64,000 bases of DNA, from positions 1,488,001-1,552,000 of the forward strand of contig NZ_CP042218.1 in the NCBI RefSeq assembly GCF_007795095.1. The letters are read 5' to 3'. Positions 7,618 to 16,341 of the stretch are shown here, one piece after another. The notes under the pieces were generated by a model that was given only the letters and a program-made list of their open reading frames with translations, made no database searches and was not told the DNA's origin. This DNA is from Luteimonas granuli (GTDB lineage: Bacteria > Pseudomonadota > Gammaproteobacteria > Xanthomonadales > Xanthomonadaceae). Position numbers and translations under genes: made by a program. How positions within the stretch are numbered: position 1 is the stretch's first letter; every line of letters begins with the position of its first letter.

Positions 7618-8715
7618 ATGGATGCCCCCGCATCCTGCCCACGCCCCGTGAACACCCCGTACCCCCCGGCGCCCGAGCCTTCCCTCCAGCCTCCGCCCCA
7701 GGCGCCCACCGGGCGCCGCACTTCCGGCTTCGCGTGGCTGGTCCTGGTGATCCTGCTGCCGATCGTCGGCGCCCTCGGCTGGCGGGCATGGGAGGAGGAA
7801 GTGCACGTGCGCCGCCTCGCCGAGGCCGAAGAGGCCCAGCGCCTGGACGCGCTCGAGCAGCGCCTGGCGACCCTTCGCGAAGGCCAGCAGGCCCAGGGAA
7901 AGCGCCTGCAGCAGTCCGAGGCCACCAACCGGCTGCTGCGGGACGAGCTGCTGGCGATCGGCCAGCGCGCCGCCCTGCTGGAAGAGAGTGTGCAGCGCCT
8001 GGCCGACCCTGCGCGCGACGCCGCGCGCGCACTGCGCCTGGACGAGATCGAACTGCTGCTCGCCCAGGGCCAGCAGCGCCTGTTCCTGGCCGGCGACCTC
8101 GACGGAGCCCGCCGCGCCTACGCCCTCGCCGCCCGCCTGCTCGACGCATTGACCTCCCCTGGCGACATCGATCTGCGCCAGGTGCTGGCGCAGGAACGGG
8201 CCGCGCTCGATGCGCTGGGCGTGGATCCGCGGGTCGCCGCCATCGTCCGCATCGATGCGTTCGAGGCCGGTCTCGACGCCGCGCCGGCGGGGCGTGACGA
8301 GGGCGCTGGCGGAAGCGGTCCGGGCGCGGATCCAGCCGCGCGGGATCACTGGTGGCAGCGTCTGGCGCAGCGCATCGTGGCCGTACGACGCAGCGACGAC
8401 GCCCTCGCCGTCGACGCGGGCGAGCGGGCCGCCGGGCGCGCGGCGCTGGGCCTGGAGCTCGCACTCGCCCGCGCGGCCGCCGAACGCCGCGACGCCAGGG
8501 GCCATGCCGCCGCGCTCGTCCGCGCGGCTACCTGGCTGCCGCGGCTGTGGCCGGACTCGCCCGCGCGCGCGGCGCGGCGGAATGAACTCGAGGCGATCGC
8601 GGCCATGCCGCTGGACCTGGCCGTGCCCGAACTCGGGACCACCCTCGACCAGCTGCGGCGGCAGCGCGCCGGAGATGCGGATGTCCACGCGGCGACGTCC
8701 GCCGCTGGAGAGTGA
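7618..8715 (+). CDS. hemX: HemX, heme-operon membrane protein
   Basis: A 365-residue inner membrane protein: a Pro-rich cytoplasmic N-terminus (1-35), one transmembrane helix (FAWLVLVILLPIVGALGWRAW, ~37-57), a coiled coil rich in Glu/Gln/Leu (~60-125) and a helical periplasmic domain with LDEIELLLAQGQQRLFLAGD, the HemX signature. Databases often call it uroporphyrinogen-III C-methyltransferase, but no SAM-methyltransferase motif is present; it is more likely a scaffold for heme-pathway enzymes. The start codon is one base after the hemD stop, indicating coupling. hemY follows after 55 bp. Confidence 0.92.
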   Translation: MDAPASCPRPVNTPYPPAPEPSLQPPPQAPTGRRTSGFAWLVLVILLPIVGALGWRAWEEEVHVRRLAEAEEAQRLDALEQRLATLREGQQAQGKRLQQSEATNRLLRDELLAIGQRAALLEESVQRLADPARDAARALRLDEIELLLAQGQQRLFLAGDLDGARRAYALAARLLDALTSPGDIDLRQVLAQERAALDALGVDPRVAAIVRIDAFEAGLDAAPAGRDEGAGGSGPGADPAARDHWWQRLAQRIVAVRRSDDALAVDAGERAAGRAALGLELALARAAAERRDARGHAAALVRAATWLPRLWPDSPARAARRNELEAIAAMPLDLAVPELGTTLDQLRRQRAGDADVHAATSAAGE

Positions 8716-8770
8716 ACACGGCCACGACACCATCGCCGCTACGGTGGCCGGCGCATCTGGAGGCCCTGCC

Positions 8771-10016
8771 ATGAACCTGTTCCGCAACCTGCTGATCTGG
8801 ATCCTGCTGGCGATCATCGGCGCACTGGCCTGGCATCTCCTGGCCCAGGATCCCGGCTACGTGCTCGTGCGCTACCGCGGCTGGGACTACACCACCAACC
8901 TGCTCTGGGTGGCGGTGGCCGTGGTGCTGGCCCTGTTCGCACTGTGGCTGCTGTGGTCGCTGGTCGCGCTGCCGCTGCGCGCATTCCGCCGGCGCCGCGA
9001 CCAGCAGTCGCGTGCACGCCTGGGCTCCGGCCTCGAGGCCCTGCACCAGGGACATTACGCCCGCGCCGAGAAGCTGCTGCCGCAGGCCAGCGACCGGAGC
9101 GATGCGGCGGTCGCCCGCCTGGCCGCGGCCCGCGCCGCCATGGCCCGCGGCGATCATGCGGCGGCGCGCGCCCACCTCGACGCGATCGACGCCACCCATG
9201 CCCTGACCCGCGCGATCGGCCGCGCCGAGCTGGCGCTGGCCGAGGACCGCCCTACCGATGCCCTGGTCGCGCTCGACGATCCGGGGGCGCAGCCCCTGTC
9301 GCCGCGCGGTCTGGCACTGCGCGCCGACGCCCTGGCCGCTTCGCGCCAGGCCGGCGACGCCTATGAACTCCTGGGCGCACTGCGCCAGCAGCAGGCCCTG
9401 CCCGGAAGCGGTGCTCGCCGAACGCGAACGACGCTGGGCGGCCCAGTCGCTGGCCGAGGCCACGGACTCCAACGCGATCGCCGATCGCTGGGAACGCCTG
9501 CACAAAGCGCTGCGCAGCGACCCCCTTGTCGTGGCCGCCTATGTCGAACGCGCCGCCGCCCTGGGCTGGGAGGATGCCGCGACCTCAAGCATCGAACACG
9601 CGCTGGACGCACGCTGGGACGAGGGCCTGGCCGCGCGCTATGGCCGCCTGCCGATCGGCCGCATCGACCATCGCGAGGCGACCGCCGAACGCTGGTTGCG
9701 GCGACACCCGGGGAGCCCCGCCCTTCTGCTCACCCTGGCCCTGCTGGCGCGGGCCCGCGGCGACTGGGCGCAGGCCGAGGACCGGCTGCACCGCGCACTG
9801 GCCCAGGGCGCGGGTCCGGACGCCTGGGAGGAACTGGGCCACGGCCATACGTTCGCCGGCGACGACACCCGCGCCCGCATCGCCTATGCCAATGCCCTGC
9901 GGGCTCGCCGCGGCGAGCCCGTCGAGCCGCTGCCGGCCGAAGCGTCAGGACCGGGCATCGAGGATCCGGGCGTAGCCGAAGACCGGGACGCGCATGGACT
10001 CCCCCGCATGTCGTAG
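8771..10016 (+). pseudogene. hemY: HemY, heme-operon TPR membrane protein (single-base frameshift)
   Basis: Proteobacterial HemY: two N-terminal membrane helices (LLIWILLAIIGALAWHLLA and NLLWVAVAVVLALFALWLLW, ~6-62) followed by tetratricopeptide repeats facing the periplasm. It has nothing to do with protoporphyrinogen oxidase HemY of Bacillus. The frame breaks at codon 211: the run CCC at 9401-9403 carries one base too many. Before it the protein reads LLGALRQQQALP; after it, in the next frame, EAVLAERERRWAAQSLAEAT, and TPR sequence continues to the TAG at 10016. Repaired length is 414 residues, normal for the family. The downstream half looks fully constrained, so an assembly error is more likely than decay. 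Confidence 0.87.
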
Positions 10017-10051
10017 GCCGCTCCCGCGTTCGGAGCCGGAACCCCGGCGGC

Positions 10052-11329
10052 TCAGCGTTCCAGGATGGCGACCACGCCCATGCCGCCGGCGGTGCAGATC
10101 GACACCAGCGCGCGGCCCCCGCCGCGCTCCTGCAGCTGGCGCGCCGCGGTGGCCACCACCCGCGCGCCAGTGGCCGCAAAGGGGTGCCCCGTTGCCAGCG
10201 ACGAGCCCACCGGGTTGATCTTCGCCGGATCGATGCGGCCGAGCGGAGCATCCAGGCCCAGCCGGCTGCGGCAGTAGTCCTCGCTTTCCCAGGCGCGCAG
10301 CGTGCACAGGACCTGGGCGGCGAACGCCTCGTGGATCTCGTAGATGTCGAAGTCCTGCAGCGACAGGCGGTTGCGCGCGAGCATCTCGGCAACCGCCACC
10401 GTCGGGGCCATCAGCAGGCCCTCGCCGTGCACGAAATCGACCGCGGCCACGTGCGCATCGCGGATGTGGCACAGCACCTCGTGGCCCCGGGCGGCCGCCC
10501 ATTCGTCCGTCGACAGCAGGCAGGCGGCCGCGCCATCGGTGAGCGGGGTGGAGTTGCCGGCGGTCAGGGTGCCGCGGCCGGACACGCGGTCGAAGGCCGG
10601 CTTCAGCGCGGCCAGCTTCTCCATCGTGGTGTCGGCGCGCAGGGTGTTGTCGCGCGAGACGCCGCGGAAGGGCACCACCAGGTCGTCGAAGAAGCCGCGC
10701 TCGTAGGCCTCGGCCAGCCGGTGGTGGGAACCCACCGCGAACTCGTCCTGCAAATCGCGGGGGATGCCCCATTCCTTGGCCATGTCCTCGCAGTGCTCGC
10801 CCATCGACTTGCCGGTGCGCGGTTCGACGACGCCGGGAAACTCCGGCCTGAGTTCCCGCAGGCGGAAGCCGCGGAGCTGCGCCAGCCGGTCGCGCGTGGT
10901 CCTGGCCGCATTTGCCGCCAGCAGGCGCCGGCGCAGCGACTTGCCGTAGACGATCGGCACATCGGAGGTGCTGTCGCTGCCCCCGCCGATTCCACTTTCG
11001 ATCTGCCCGGCCGCGATCCTGTTGCCGATGGTGATGATCGAATCCAGCGACGTGCCGCAGGCGCGCTGCAGGGTGATGCCCGGGGTCAGCGGCGACAGCC
11101 CGGACGACAGTGCGGCCTCGCGGCCCAGGTTCCAGTCGCTGGAGTGCTTGATCACCGCGCCCATGGCCACTTCGCCGAGGCGCCGGCCGTGCAGGCCGAA
11201 CTTCTCCACCAGCGCGCCCAGGGTGCGCACCGACATGCCCAGGTTGCCGACGTCGGCATAGGCCGTGTTCTGGCGGCAGAACGGGATGCGGACACCGCCG
11301 AGGACGGCGACCGGGCGACCATGCAGCAT
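10052..11329 (-). CDS. fadI: Acetyl-CoA C-acyltransferase (FadI-like thiolase)
   Basis: Thiolase of about 425 residues catalysing the last step of fatty acid beta-oxidation, cleavage of 3-ketoacyl-CoA by CoA. Active-site residues are all visible: nucleophilic Cys in LQRACGTS (~90), His in GHPFAATGARV (~380) and the second Cys in ICTAGGMGV (~412). NEHEAFA-type sequence appears as IHEAFAAQVL. Length and the MLHGRPVAVLGGVRIPF start fit FadI rather than the shorter FadA/AtoB proteins. GAGGT lies upstream of the ATG at 11329. No fadJ or fadB partner is adjacent. It is convergent with hemY (35-bp gap), and its start faces an unknown gene across 78 bp. Confidence 0.93.
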   Translation of the reverse strand: MLHGRPVAVLGGVRIPFCRQNTAYADVGNLGMSVRTLGALVEKFGLHGRRLGEVAMGAVIKHSSDWNLGREAALSSGLSPLTPGITLQRACGTSLDSIITIGNRIAAGQIESGIGGGSDSTSDVPIVYGKSLRRRLLAANAARTTRDRLAQLRGFRLRELRPEFPGVVEPRTGKSMGEHCEDMAKEWGIPRDLQDEFAVGSHHRLAEAYERGFFDDLVVPFRGVSRDNTLRADTTMEKLAALKPAFDRVSGRGTLTAGNSTPLTDGAAACLLSTDEWAAARGHEVLCHIRDAHVAAVDFVHGEGLLMAPTVAVAEMLARNRLSLQDFDIYEIHEAFAAQVLCTLRAWESEDYCRSRLGLDAPLGRIDPAKINPVGSSLATGHPFAATGARVVATAARQLQERGGGRALVSICTAGGMGVVAILER

Positions 11330-11407
11330 CTGAGACCTCGCGCGACGACCCGCCGACCATGGCAGGCATAATGGTGGCGAGTTTAGCGCCGCCCACGCGC
11401 AGGGCCA

Positions 11408-12334
11408 ATGAACCAGATCACAGCGAACACTCCCCGGACCGACCGCGTGCTAGGCGCGCTGGCGCTCGAGCTCACGCCCGGAAGCGGGGCCGCGCGCGAC
11501 GCCGTGCCCCAGGCCGAAGCCGGTGCGCTGGCGGCCCTGGTCGCCGCCGACCTCGCCGCATTCGCGCCGGAGGCCGCAGCCCTGGACTGCAGCCTGGTGG
11601 CCGCGCACTTCGATCCGGTCGAACTGCTGCGTCCGGGCTGGCCGCTGCACCAGGAGCTGTGGCAGCTCGCCGCCAAGGCGCCCCGCGCTCCCGGCGGCGG
11701 CGCCCGCATCCTCGCCTTCGGCAGCCACCAGGGCCGGCTCCCGGGCGCGCTGTCGCCGTCGGCGGAACATGCCGGCGGCCCGCTGCGCCTCCTGCCCTTC
11801 GTGCTCGATGGCGATGCCGCGGTCGCGGCGCGGGTGTCCGCCCGCTGCGAGGCCGACCTGATGGAAGAAGGCATGGCCGGCGCCGGTACCGCGCTCGCCA
11901 TGCAGGAGGCCTTCGGACTGCGGGTCGAACACGCCCGCTATCTCACCGTCCACGATCTCTGCGCCCTGACCGCCATGCAGTACGAGCACGCGGGCCTGGC
12001 GCCGCTGTGGCCGCTGCTCGAGACCGCGCTGCTGTCGCCGGCGCGGAAGGCCTGGCTCGATGCGCCCCCCGAACCGCTCCTCCACTACGCCGGCGACGGT
12101 ACGGTGCGGATGGCGCTGTTCACGCCCGCCGCATGGCGCAGCCGCCACGCACCTGCGGCGACGGTCCCGGAAGAGGACGAAGAGGCCCACGCGCGACTCG
12201 CGCGCATGTTCGGGCATTACGAGGCACGCCAGCGCCAGTTCGCCGGCGTGCTGCGGGCCCATGGCCTGGCAGTGGAGTTCGTCCACTGCCAGGACGGTGC
12301 GCGGGCGGAGCTCGCGGCCCCGGCCCCGCGCTGA
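11408..12334 (+). CDS. Hypothetical protein
   Basis: A 308-residue soluble protein without signal peptide or membrane helix. I do not recognise it. Visible features: Ala/Leu-rich N-terminal helices (ALAALVAADLAAFAPEA), a central ARILAFGSHQGRLPGALSPS segment, AMQEAFGLRVEHARYLTVHDLC and a C-terminal helix MFGHYEARQRQFAGVLRAHG. Codon use is normal for the genome and the antisense frames are artefacts. It starts 78 bp from divergent fadI and ends one base before the end of convergent sodC. No partner genes suggest a function. Confidence 0.75.
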   Translation: MNQITANTPRTDRVLGALALELTPGSGAARDAVPQAEAGALAALVAADLAAFAPEAAALDCSLVAAHFDPVELLRPGWPLHQELWQLAAKAPRAPGGGARILAFGSHQGRLPGALSPSAEHAGGPLRLLPFVLDGDAAVAARVSARCEADLMEEGMAGAGTALAMQEAFGLRVEHARYLTVHDLCALTAMQYEHAGLAPLWPLLETALLSPARKAWLDAPPEPLLHYAGDGTVRMALFTPAAWRSRHAPAATVPEEDEEAHARLARMFGHYEARQRQFAGVLRAHGLAVEFVHCQDGARAELAAPAPR

Positions 12335-12335
12335 T

Positions 12336-12963
12336 TCACATCGCCCGCGAGATCACGCCGCAGGCCAGTCGCGCGCCGGCGTTGCCGGTGGGCTGGGTGG
12401 TGTAGTCGTCCGGATCCGCGTGCACGATCACGCTCTTGCCCATGATGTCGGTCGGCGCGCCGTCGCCGAGAGTGGCACCTTCGAGCCGGGTATCGATCAT
12501 GGCCACGCCAGTGTCGTCGGCGACGATGTTGTCGGTGTCGCCGACATGGTGTTCGCCCTCGCCGACGCGACCGTGCGCGCTCGCCTGCGGATTGAAGTGG
12601 CCGCCGGCGCTGCTCGCGTCGGGCGCGCTGCAGTCGCCGTTCTCGTGCACGTGGAAGCCATGCTCGCTGCCCGGCGCCAGGCCGTTGACCTGGCCGCTGA
12701 TGGCGACGCCGCCGTCGATCGCCATGGAAGCCGAGCTCGCCGGTGACCGAATTGCCCTCGGTCGCAGCGAGGACGGCGTGGGCGCCGGCGTTGGACATGG
12801 TGTCCATGGCGGGCGCCTGGCTGGCCGGAGTGTCGGCGCTGGCGGGAGCGGCGGGAGCGGCGGGCGGGGTCGCCGCCTCGTCCACGCCATCCTTCGGTGC
12901 ACCGCAGGCCGCGAGCGCGACCGCCAGCGAGGCAGCGAGCAGGGAGAGGGAAATGCTGCGCAT
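12336..12963 (-). pseudogene. sodC: Cu/Zn superoxide dismutase lipoprotein (single-base frameshift)
   Basis: Periplasmic [Cu,Zn] superoxide dismutase, converting superoxide to H2O2 and O2. An N-terminal lipoprotein signal (LLAASLAVALAAC) and an Ala/Pro linker precede the catalytic domain. All metal ligands are present: HGFHVHENGDC, SAGGHFNP, SAHG, HHVGD and IVHADPDDY; the disulfide cysteines are in GDC and ACGVI. One extra C in the minus-strand TTCC (12726-12727) breaks the frame between SVTGELGF and MAIDGGVAISGQV, before the catalytic residues. Repaired length is about 208 residues. It follows its degenerate paralogue by 5 bp, with GGAG inside the paralogue's last codons, so the two are coupled. 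Confidence 0.88.
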
Positions 12964-12968
12964 GGGTT

Positions 12969-13526
12969 CTACTCCTTCGAAGACGCGCCTTCGGGCGCAA
13001 TGGTGATGACGCCACAGGCGATACGTGCGCCGGTCGCGCCGGCCGTGGATCCGAGAACCACCAGTGACTTCCCGGCGATATCGTTGGGCGCGCCGCCGCC
13101 GAGCACCGCGCCGGTGACGAGCTGGTCGACGCGGGCCACCCCGCGTTCGCTGGCGATGATACGGTCGCTGCCGCCGCTGGCCGCACCGGCGCCGCTGGCG
13201 TCGAAGTACGGTCCCGCACTGGAGGCGTCGATGGCGCTGCAATCGCCGCGCGCGTGCACCTGCAGCACATGGGCACCGTTGCGGCTCAGGCCGCCGACCT
13301 CGCCGGACAGGCGCACGCCTCCGGACTCCGCGCGCAGGGTGATGCGTCCGCTGGCCAGGGTGGCCGAGGCGGAGGAGAGGTTCGCATGGGCCAGGCTGGC
13401 GCTGCCGGCGGCCGCGCGCGGGGACGGCGGTTCCCGCGACACGGCGGACGCAGGAGCGGACGGTGGTGTGCCGGCACAGGCGGCGAGCAGGCCTGCGGCG
13501 AGCAGGGCAGCGAGTGGACGGTGCAT
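12969..13526 (-). CDS. SodC-like lipoprotein lacking metal ligands
   Basis: A 185-residue paralogue of the adjacent SodC with a lipoprotein signal (LLAAGLLAACAG, Cys ~17). The fold-defining parts are kept: GVRLSGEVGGL, HARGDCSAIDASSAG, GAPNDIAGKSLVV and ARIACGVIT, including both cysteines of the structural disulfide. The metal site is gone: HVH is QVH, GGHFNP is GPYFDA, the SAHG and HH-D zinc ligands are absent, and IVH is VVL. Only one of seven ligands remains. It should have no dismutase activity and may be a structural, binding or partner protein. It is co-transcribed with sodC, with ntrC 71 bp upstream on the same strand. Confidence 0.88.
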   Translation of the reverse strand: MHRPLAALLAAGLLAACAGTPPSAPASAVSREPPSPRAAAGSASLAHANLSSASATLASGRITLRAESGGVRLSGEVGGLSRNGAHVLQVHARGDCSAIDASSAGPYFDASGAGAASGGSDRIIASERGVARVDQLVTGAVLGGGAPNDIAGKSLVVLGSTAGATGARIACGVITIAPEGASSKE

Positions 13527-13597
13527 CGTGTCGATGGACGGCAGGCGGAAGCCGCAAGCGTAGCCCGTGCCGGGTGGCGGGCGCGTGAGCCGCGCGT

Positions 13598-15079
13598 TCA
13601 GGCCTTCGGCCCGCGCGCGCCGAGCTTGCGCGTGAGCGTGTTGCGGCCCAGCCCGAGGCGTGCGGCGGCTTCGCCGCGGTGACCGCCGGTATGTTCGAGC
13701 GCGGCCTCGAGCAGCACGCGGTCCAGGCGTTCGCGGGCGTCGGCATGGATGTCTTCGGCCTCCTCGTCCAGACGGGTGTGCGCCCACCGCCGCAGCGCGG
13801 TCTCCCAGTCGTCCGCGGCCGGTCCCTGCGTTCCCCGGCGGGCAGCCGTGGCCGATCCCGCGCCGGCCTCGACACCACTCACGCCCGCCGCGGTGTCCAG
13901 GCGCAGCATCCCGTCGAGGTCCGCCGCCCCCACCCGCTCCCCCGGCGCCAGCGCGGCCAGGCGCCAGCAGAGGTTCTCCAGTTCCCGCACGTTGCCAGGC
14001 CAATCGTGCGCCTGCAGCCGCTCCAGCGCGGACCGCGACAGCCGCTTGGCCGGCGCCCCGAAACGGACGGCCGCCCGCTGCAGGAAGCGCTCGGTGAGCT
14101 GCGGAATGTCGCCGGCGCGCTCGCGCAATGGCGGCAGGCGCAGGCGCACCACGTCCAGCCGATGCAGCAGGTCGGCACGGAAGCTGCCATCGCGGACCTT
14201 CGCTTCGAGGTCCTGGTGGGTGGCGGCGATCACCCGCACGTCCACGGTGATCAGGTTGCGTCCGCCGACGCGGAAAAACTCGCCCTCGGCCAGCACCCGC
14301 AGCAGGCGGGTCTGCAGTGACAGCGGCATGTCGCCGATCTCGTCCAGGAACAGCGTTCCGCCGTCGGCCTGTTCGAAGCGCCCCACGTGCCGGCGCTGGG
14401 CGCCGGTGAAGGCGCCGGCCTCGTGGCCGAACAGCTCGCTCTCCAGCAGTTCGGCGGGGATCGCCGCGGTGTTGAGCGCGACGAAGGGCCCGCGCGCGCG
14501 CGGCGACTCGCGATGCAGTGCGCGCGCCACCAGCTCCTTGCCGGTACCGGTCTCGCCGGTGACCAGCACGGACAGCGGCGCCTGAGCGAGCCGGCCGATC
14601 GCACGGAACAGCTGCTGCATGGCCGGAGCGTCGCCGACCAGCACATCGTCGGCGGCGTGAGCATCGCCGGCGGCCTCGCCGGGCGCCGCGGCCTCCGCGT
14701 CGACCTCGCCCAGCGCGCGGGCGGCGAGCGCCACGGCATCGTCGAGATCGAAGGGCTTGGAGAGGAACTCCTGCGCCCCGCCGCGGAACGCACCGGCGGT
14801 GCTGACGACATCCGTATGCGCGCTCATCACCACCACCGGCAGCGCCGGAAGCCTGCGCTTGAGCGCATCAAGCAGGGCCAGGCCGTCGTCGCCGGGCATC
14901 CGCACGTCGGTGAACAGCAAGCGCGGCCGCGGGCCGCCGCGGTCGAGCGCGGACAGCACGTCGGCCGCGGACTCGAACGCGGTGACCTCGTAACCCGCCT
15001 CGCGCAGGGCAGTGGCCAGCACGAAGCGCACCGCGCGGTCGTCGTCGACCACCCAGACCAAGGGTTCACTGCGCGTCAT
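13598..15079 (-). CDS. ntrC: Nitrogen regulation response regulator NtrC
   Basis: Sigma-54 enhancer-binding regulator of nitrogen assimilation, 493 residues. Domains in order: receiver (1-125) with phospho-acceptor Asp in LLFTDVRMPGDDG (~56) and Lys in SKPFDL; AAA+ domain (~145-375) with Walker A GETGTGKE, the sigma-54 contact loop GAFTGA, Walker B GGTLFLDEIGDMP; and a C-terminal Fis-type helix-turn-helix (HRGEAAARLGLGRNTLTRKL). Phosphorylation by NtrB under nitrogen limitation drives oligomerisation and activates promoters such as that of glnA at 26678. Its start overlaps the end of ntrB by 14 bp. The linker before the HTH (~390-440) is Ala/Gly-rich and longer than in enterobacteria. Confidence 0.97.
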   Translation of the reverse strand: MTRSEPLVWVVDDDRAVRFVLATALREAGYEVTAFESAADVLSALDRGGPRPRLLFTDVRMPGDDGLALLDALKRRLPALPVVVMSAHTDVVSTAGAFRGGAQEFLSKPFDLDDAVALAARALGEVDAEAAAPGEAAGDAHAADDVLVGDAPAMQQLFRAIGRLAQAPLSVLVTGETGTGKELVARALHRESPRARGPFVALNTAAIPAELLESELFGHEAGAFTGAQRRHVGRFEQADGGTLFLDEIGDMPLSLQTRLLRVLAEGEFFRVGGRNLITVDVRVIAATHQDLEAKVRDGSFRADLLHRLDVVRLRLPPLRERAGDIPQLTERFLQRAAVRFGAPAKRLSRSALERLQAHDWPGNVRELENLCWRLAALAPGERVGAADLDGMLRLDTAAGVSGVEAGAGSATAARRGTQGPAADDWETALRRWAHTRLDEEAEDIHADARERLDRVLLEAALEHTGGHRGEAAARLGLGRNTLTRKLGARGPKA

Positions 15080-16121
15080 CGCGGGCCTCCCGTCCTTCAG
15101 GTGGATACGGCAGCAGCAGGGTGAACACCGTGTGTCCCGGGCGCGAGCGGAACGCCAGGCTGCCCTGGTGCTCGCGCGCCACCTGTTGCGCCAGGGCCAG
15201 CCCCAGTCCGCTGCCTTCGGCGCGACCCGAGACCAGCGGCAGGAAGACCTGCTCGGCAAGTTCCCCGGGCACGCCCCGGCCGTCGTCCAGGATGTCCAGG
15301 CGCAGGCCCAGCGCGTGCGCGGTCGCGCCGATGCGTATGCCGTGTTCGGCGCGGGTGCGCAGCACGACTTCGCCGGCACCCGCCTCGATGGCGTTGCGGA
15401 CGAGATTCCAGACCGCCTGCACCAGGCGATCGGGATCGCCCTCGAGTCCGGGCAGGCTCGGGTCGTAGTCGCGCACCAGCTTCACCGCCCAGCCGGCCTC
15501 GGCCTCCGCCAGGCGCAGCACGCGCTCGAGCACCGCATGCACGTTGAGCGGCACGTGCGCGCGCGGCGGCGCGGGATCGAGCAGACGGTCGACGAGGTGT
15601 GCCAGGCGGACGACTTCGGAGTCGATCAGCTCCACCAGCTCGCGCGACGCGGCATCGTCGCCGGGAAGGCGTCGTGCCAGCAGCTGGGCCGCACCCTTCA
15701 GGCCCGCGAGCGGGTTGCGCAACTCGTGCGCCAGACCCTTGAGCGCGGCCGACAGCGCCAGCGGCAGCGCGGCCACGGGATCGTCGCCGGGAAATTCATC
15801 CACCGGGTGCAGCTCGAGCAGCCAGCCGCCGTCATCGACCGCAGTGAGCCAGGCGTCGGCGAAGCGCGGCGCGCCGCCCGGAACGGACAGCGCCAGGCGC
15901 TGGAGGCGCGCCGATTCACGCGGCGCGCCGGCCGCGGTCAACCGGGCAAGCGTGTCACCTTCGAACTCGAGCGCCGCCAGCGGCATCCGCGCAAGGCGCC
16001 GCGCACTGGCCACCAGCCACTGCGCGCAGGCGGCATTCACGGCAAGCACGATGCCGTCGGCGCCCACCGTCAGCACCGGGGTGCTGAGCTGGTCGTAGGC
16101 GGAAGGGGCGGCGGTGGGCAT
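15066..16121 (-). CDS. ntrB: Nitrogen regulation sensor kinase NtrB
   Basis: Soluble histidine kinase/phosphatase partner of NtrC, 351 residues, controlled by PII protein in the known systems. An N-terminal PAS-like domain (~8-110) is followed by the H-box LAHELRNPLAGLKGAAQLLARR (~130, phosphorylated His) and an ATPase domain with N-box VWNLVRNAIEAG, G1 DDGRGVP and G2 GSGLGLALAQQ. No membrane segment, as expected. The ATG at 16121 has no Shine-Dalgarno sequence: the 19 bases before it are a perfect NtrC box. The N-terminus begins like other NtrB proteins just ahead of the PAS domain, so the start is probably right. Confidence 0.95.
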   Translation of the reverse strand: MPTAAPSAYDQLSTPVLTVGADGIVLAVNAACAQWLVASARRLARMPLAALEFEGDTLARLTAAGAPRESARLQRLALSVPGGAPRFADAWLTAVDDGGWLLELHPVDEFPGDDPVAALPLALSAALKGLAHELRNPLAGLKGAAQLLARRLPGDDAASRELVELIDSEVVRLAHLVDRLLDPAPPRAHVPLNVHAVLERVLRLAEAEAGWAVKLVRDYDPSLPGLEGDPDRLVQAVWNLVRNAIEAGAGEVVLRTRAEHGIRIGATAHALGLRLDILDDGRGVPGELAEQVFLPLVSGRAEGSGLGLALAQQVAREHQGSLAFRSRPGHTVFTLLLPYPPEGREARDDAQ

Positions 16122-16139
16122 TGCACCAATCTAGTGCAA
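16121..16139 (-). promoter_or_regulatory. NtrC-binding site abutting the ntrB start codon
   Basis: TTGCACTAGATTGGTGCAA is a dyad with perfect 6-bp arms. Its central 15-mer GCACTAGATTGGTGC matches the known enterobacterial NtrC box pattern GCACYA-N3-TGGTGC. It ends on the ATG of ntrB and occupies the place of the ribosome-binding site. Bound NtrC-P would be expected to repress ntrBC, as in the glnL promoter of enterobacteria. Confidence 0.85.
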
Positions 16140-16341
16140 CGAGGGCCGGCCGACCATGGGGACCGATCCGGCCCCACGCTCACTGGGCAAAGCACCGCCG
16201 CGGGGCAAGGCCCCTGCCCGGAAGCTGACTGTCCAAGCGGCCAGAACCAGCCGGTACAGGCTAAGCCGAAAACTCGTTGGCCGCACTCGAGGAGTTCCGG
16301 CGTTGCCAGCACTATCGGTCTATTTCGATGAGAACGACATC

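Noticed and set aside
7618-8715. Uroporphyrinogen-III C-methyltransferase, the common database name
   Set aside because: No SAM-binding methyltransferase fold is present; the protein is the coiled-coil membrane protein HemX.
9395-9410. Programmed ribosomal frameshift in hemY
   Set aside because: No slippery heptamer or downstream pseudoknot is evident, HemY is not known to use frameshifting, and four other genes show similar single-base indels, which favours sequence errors.
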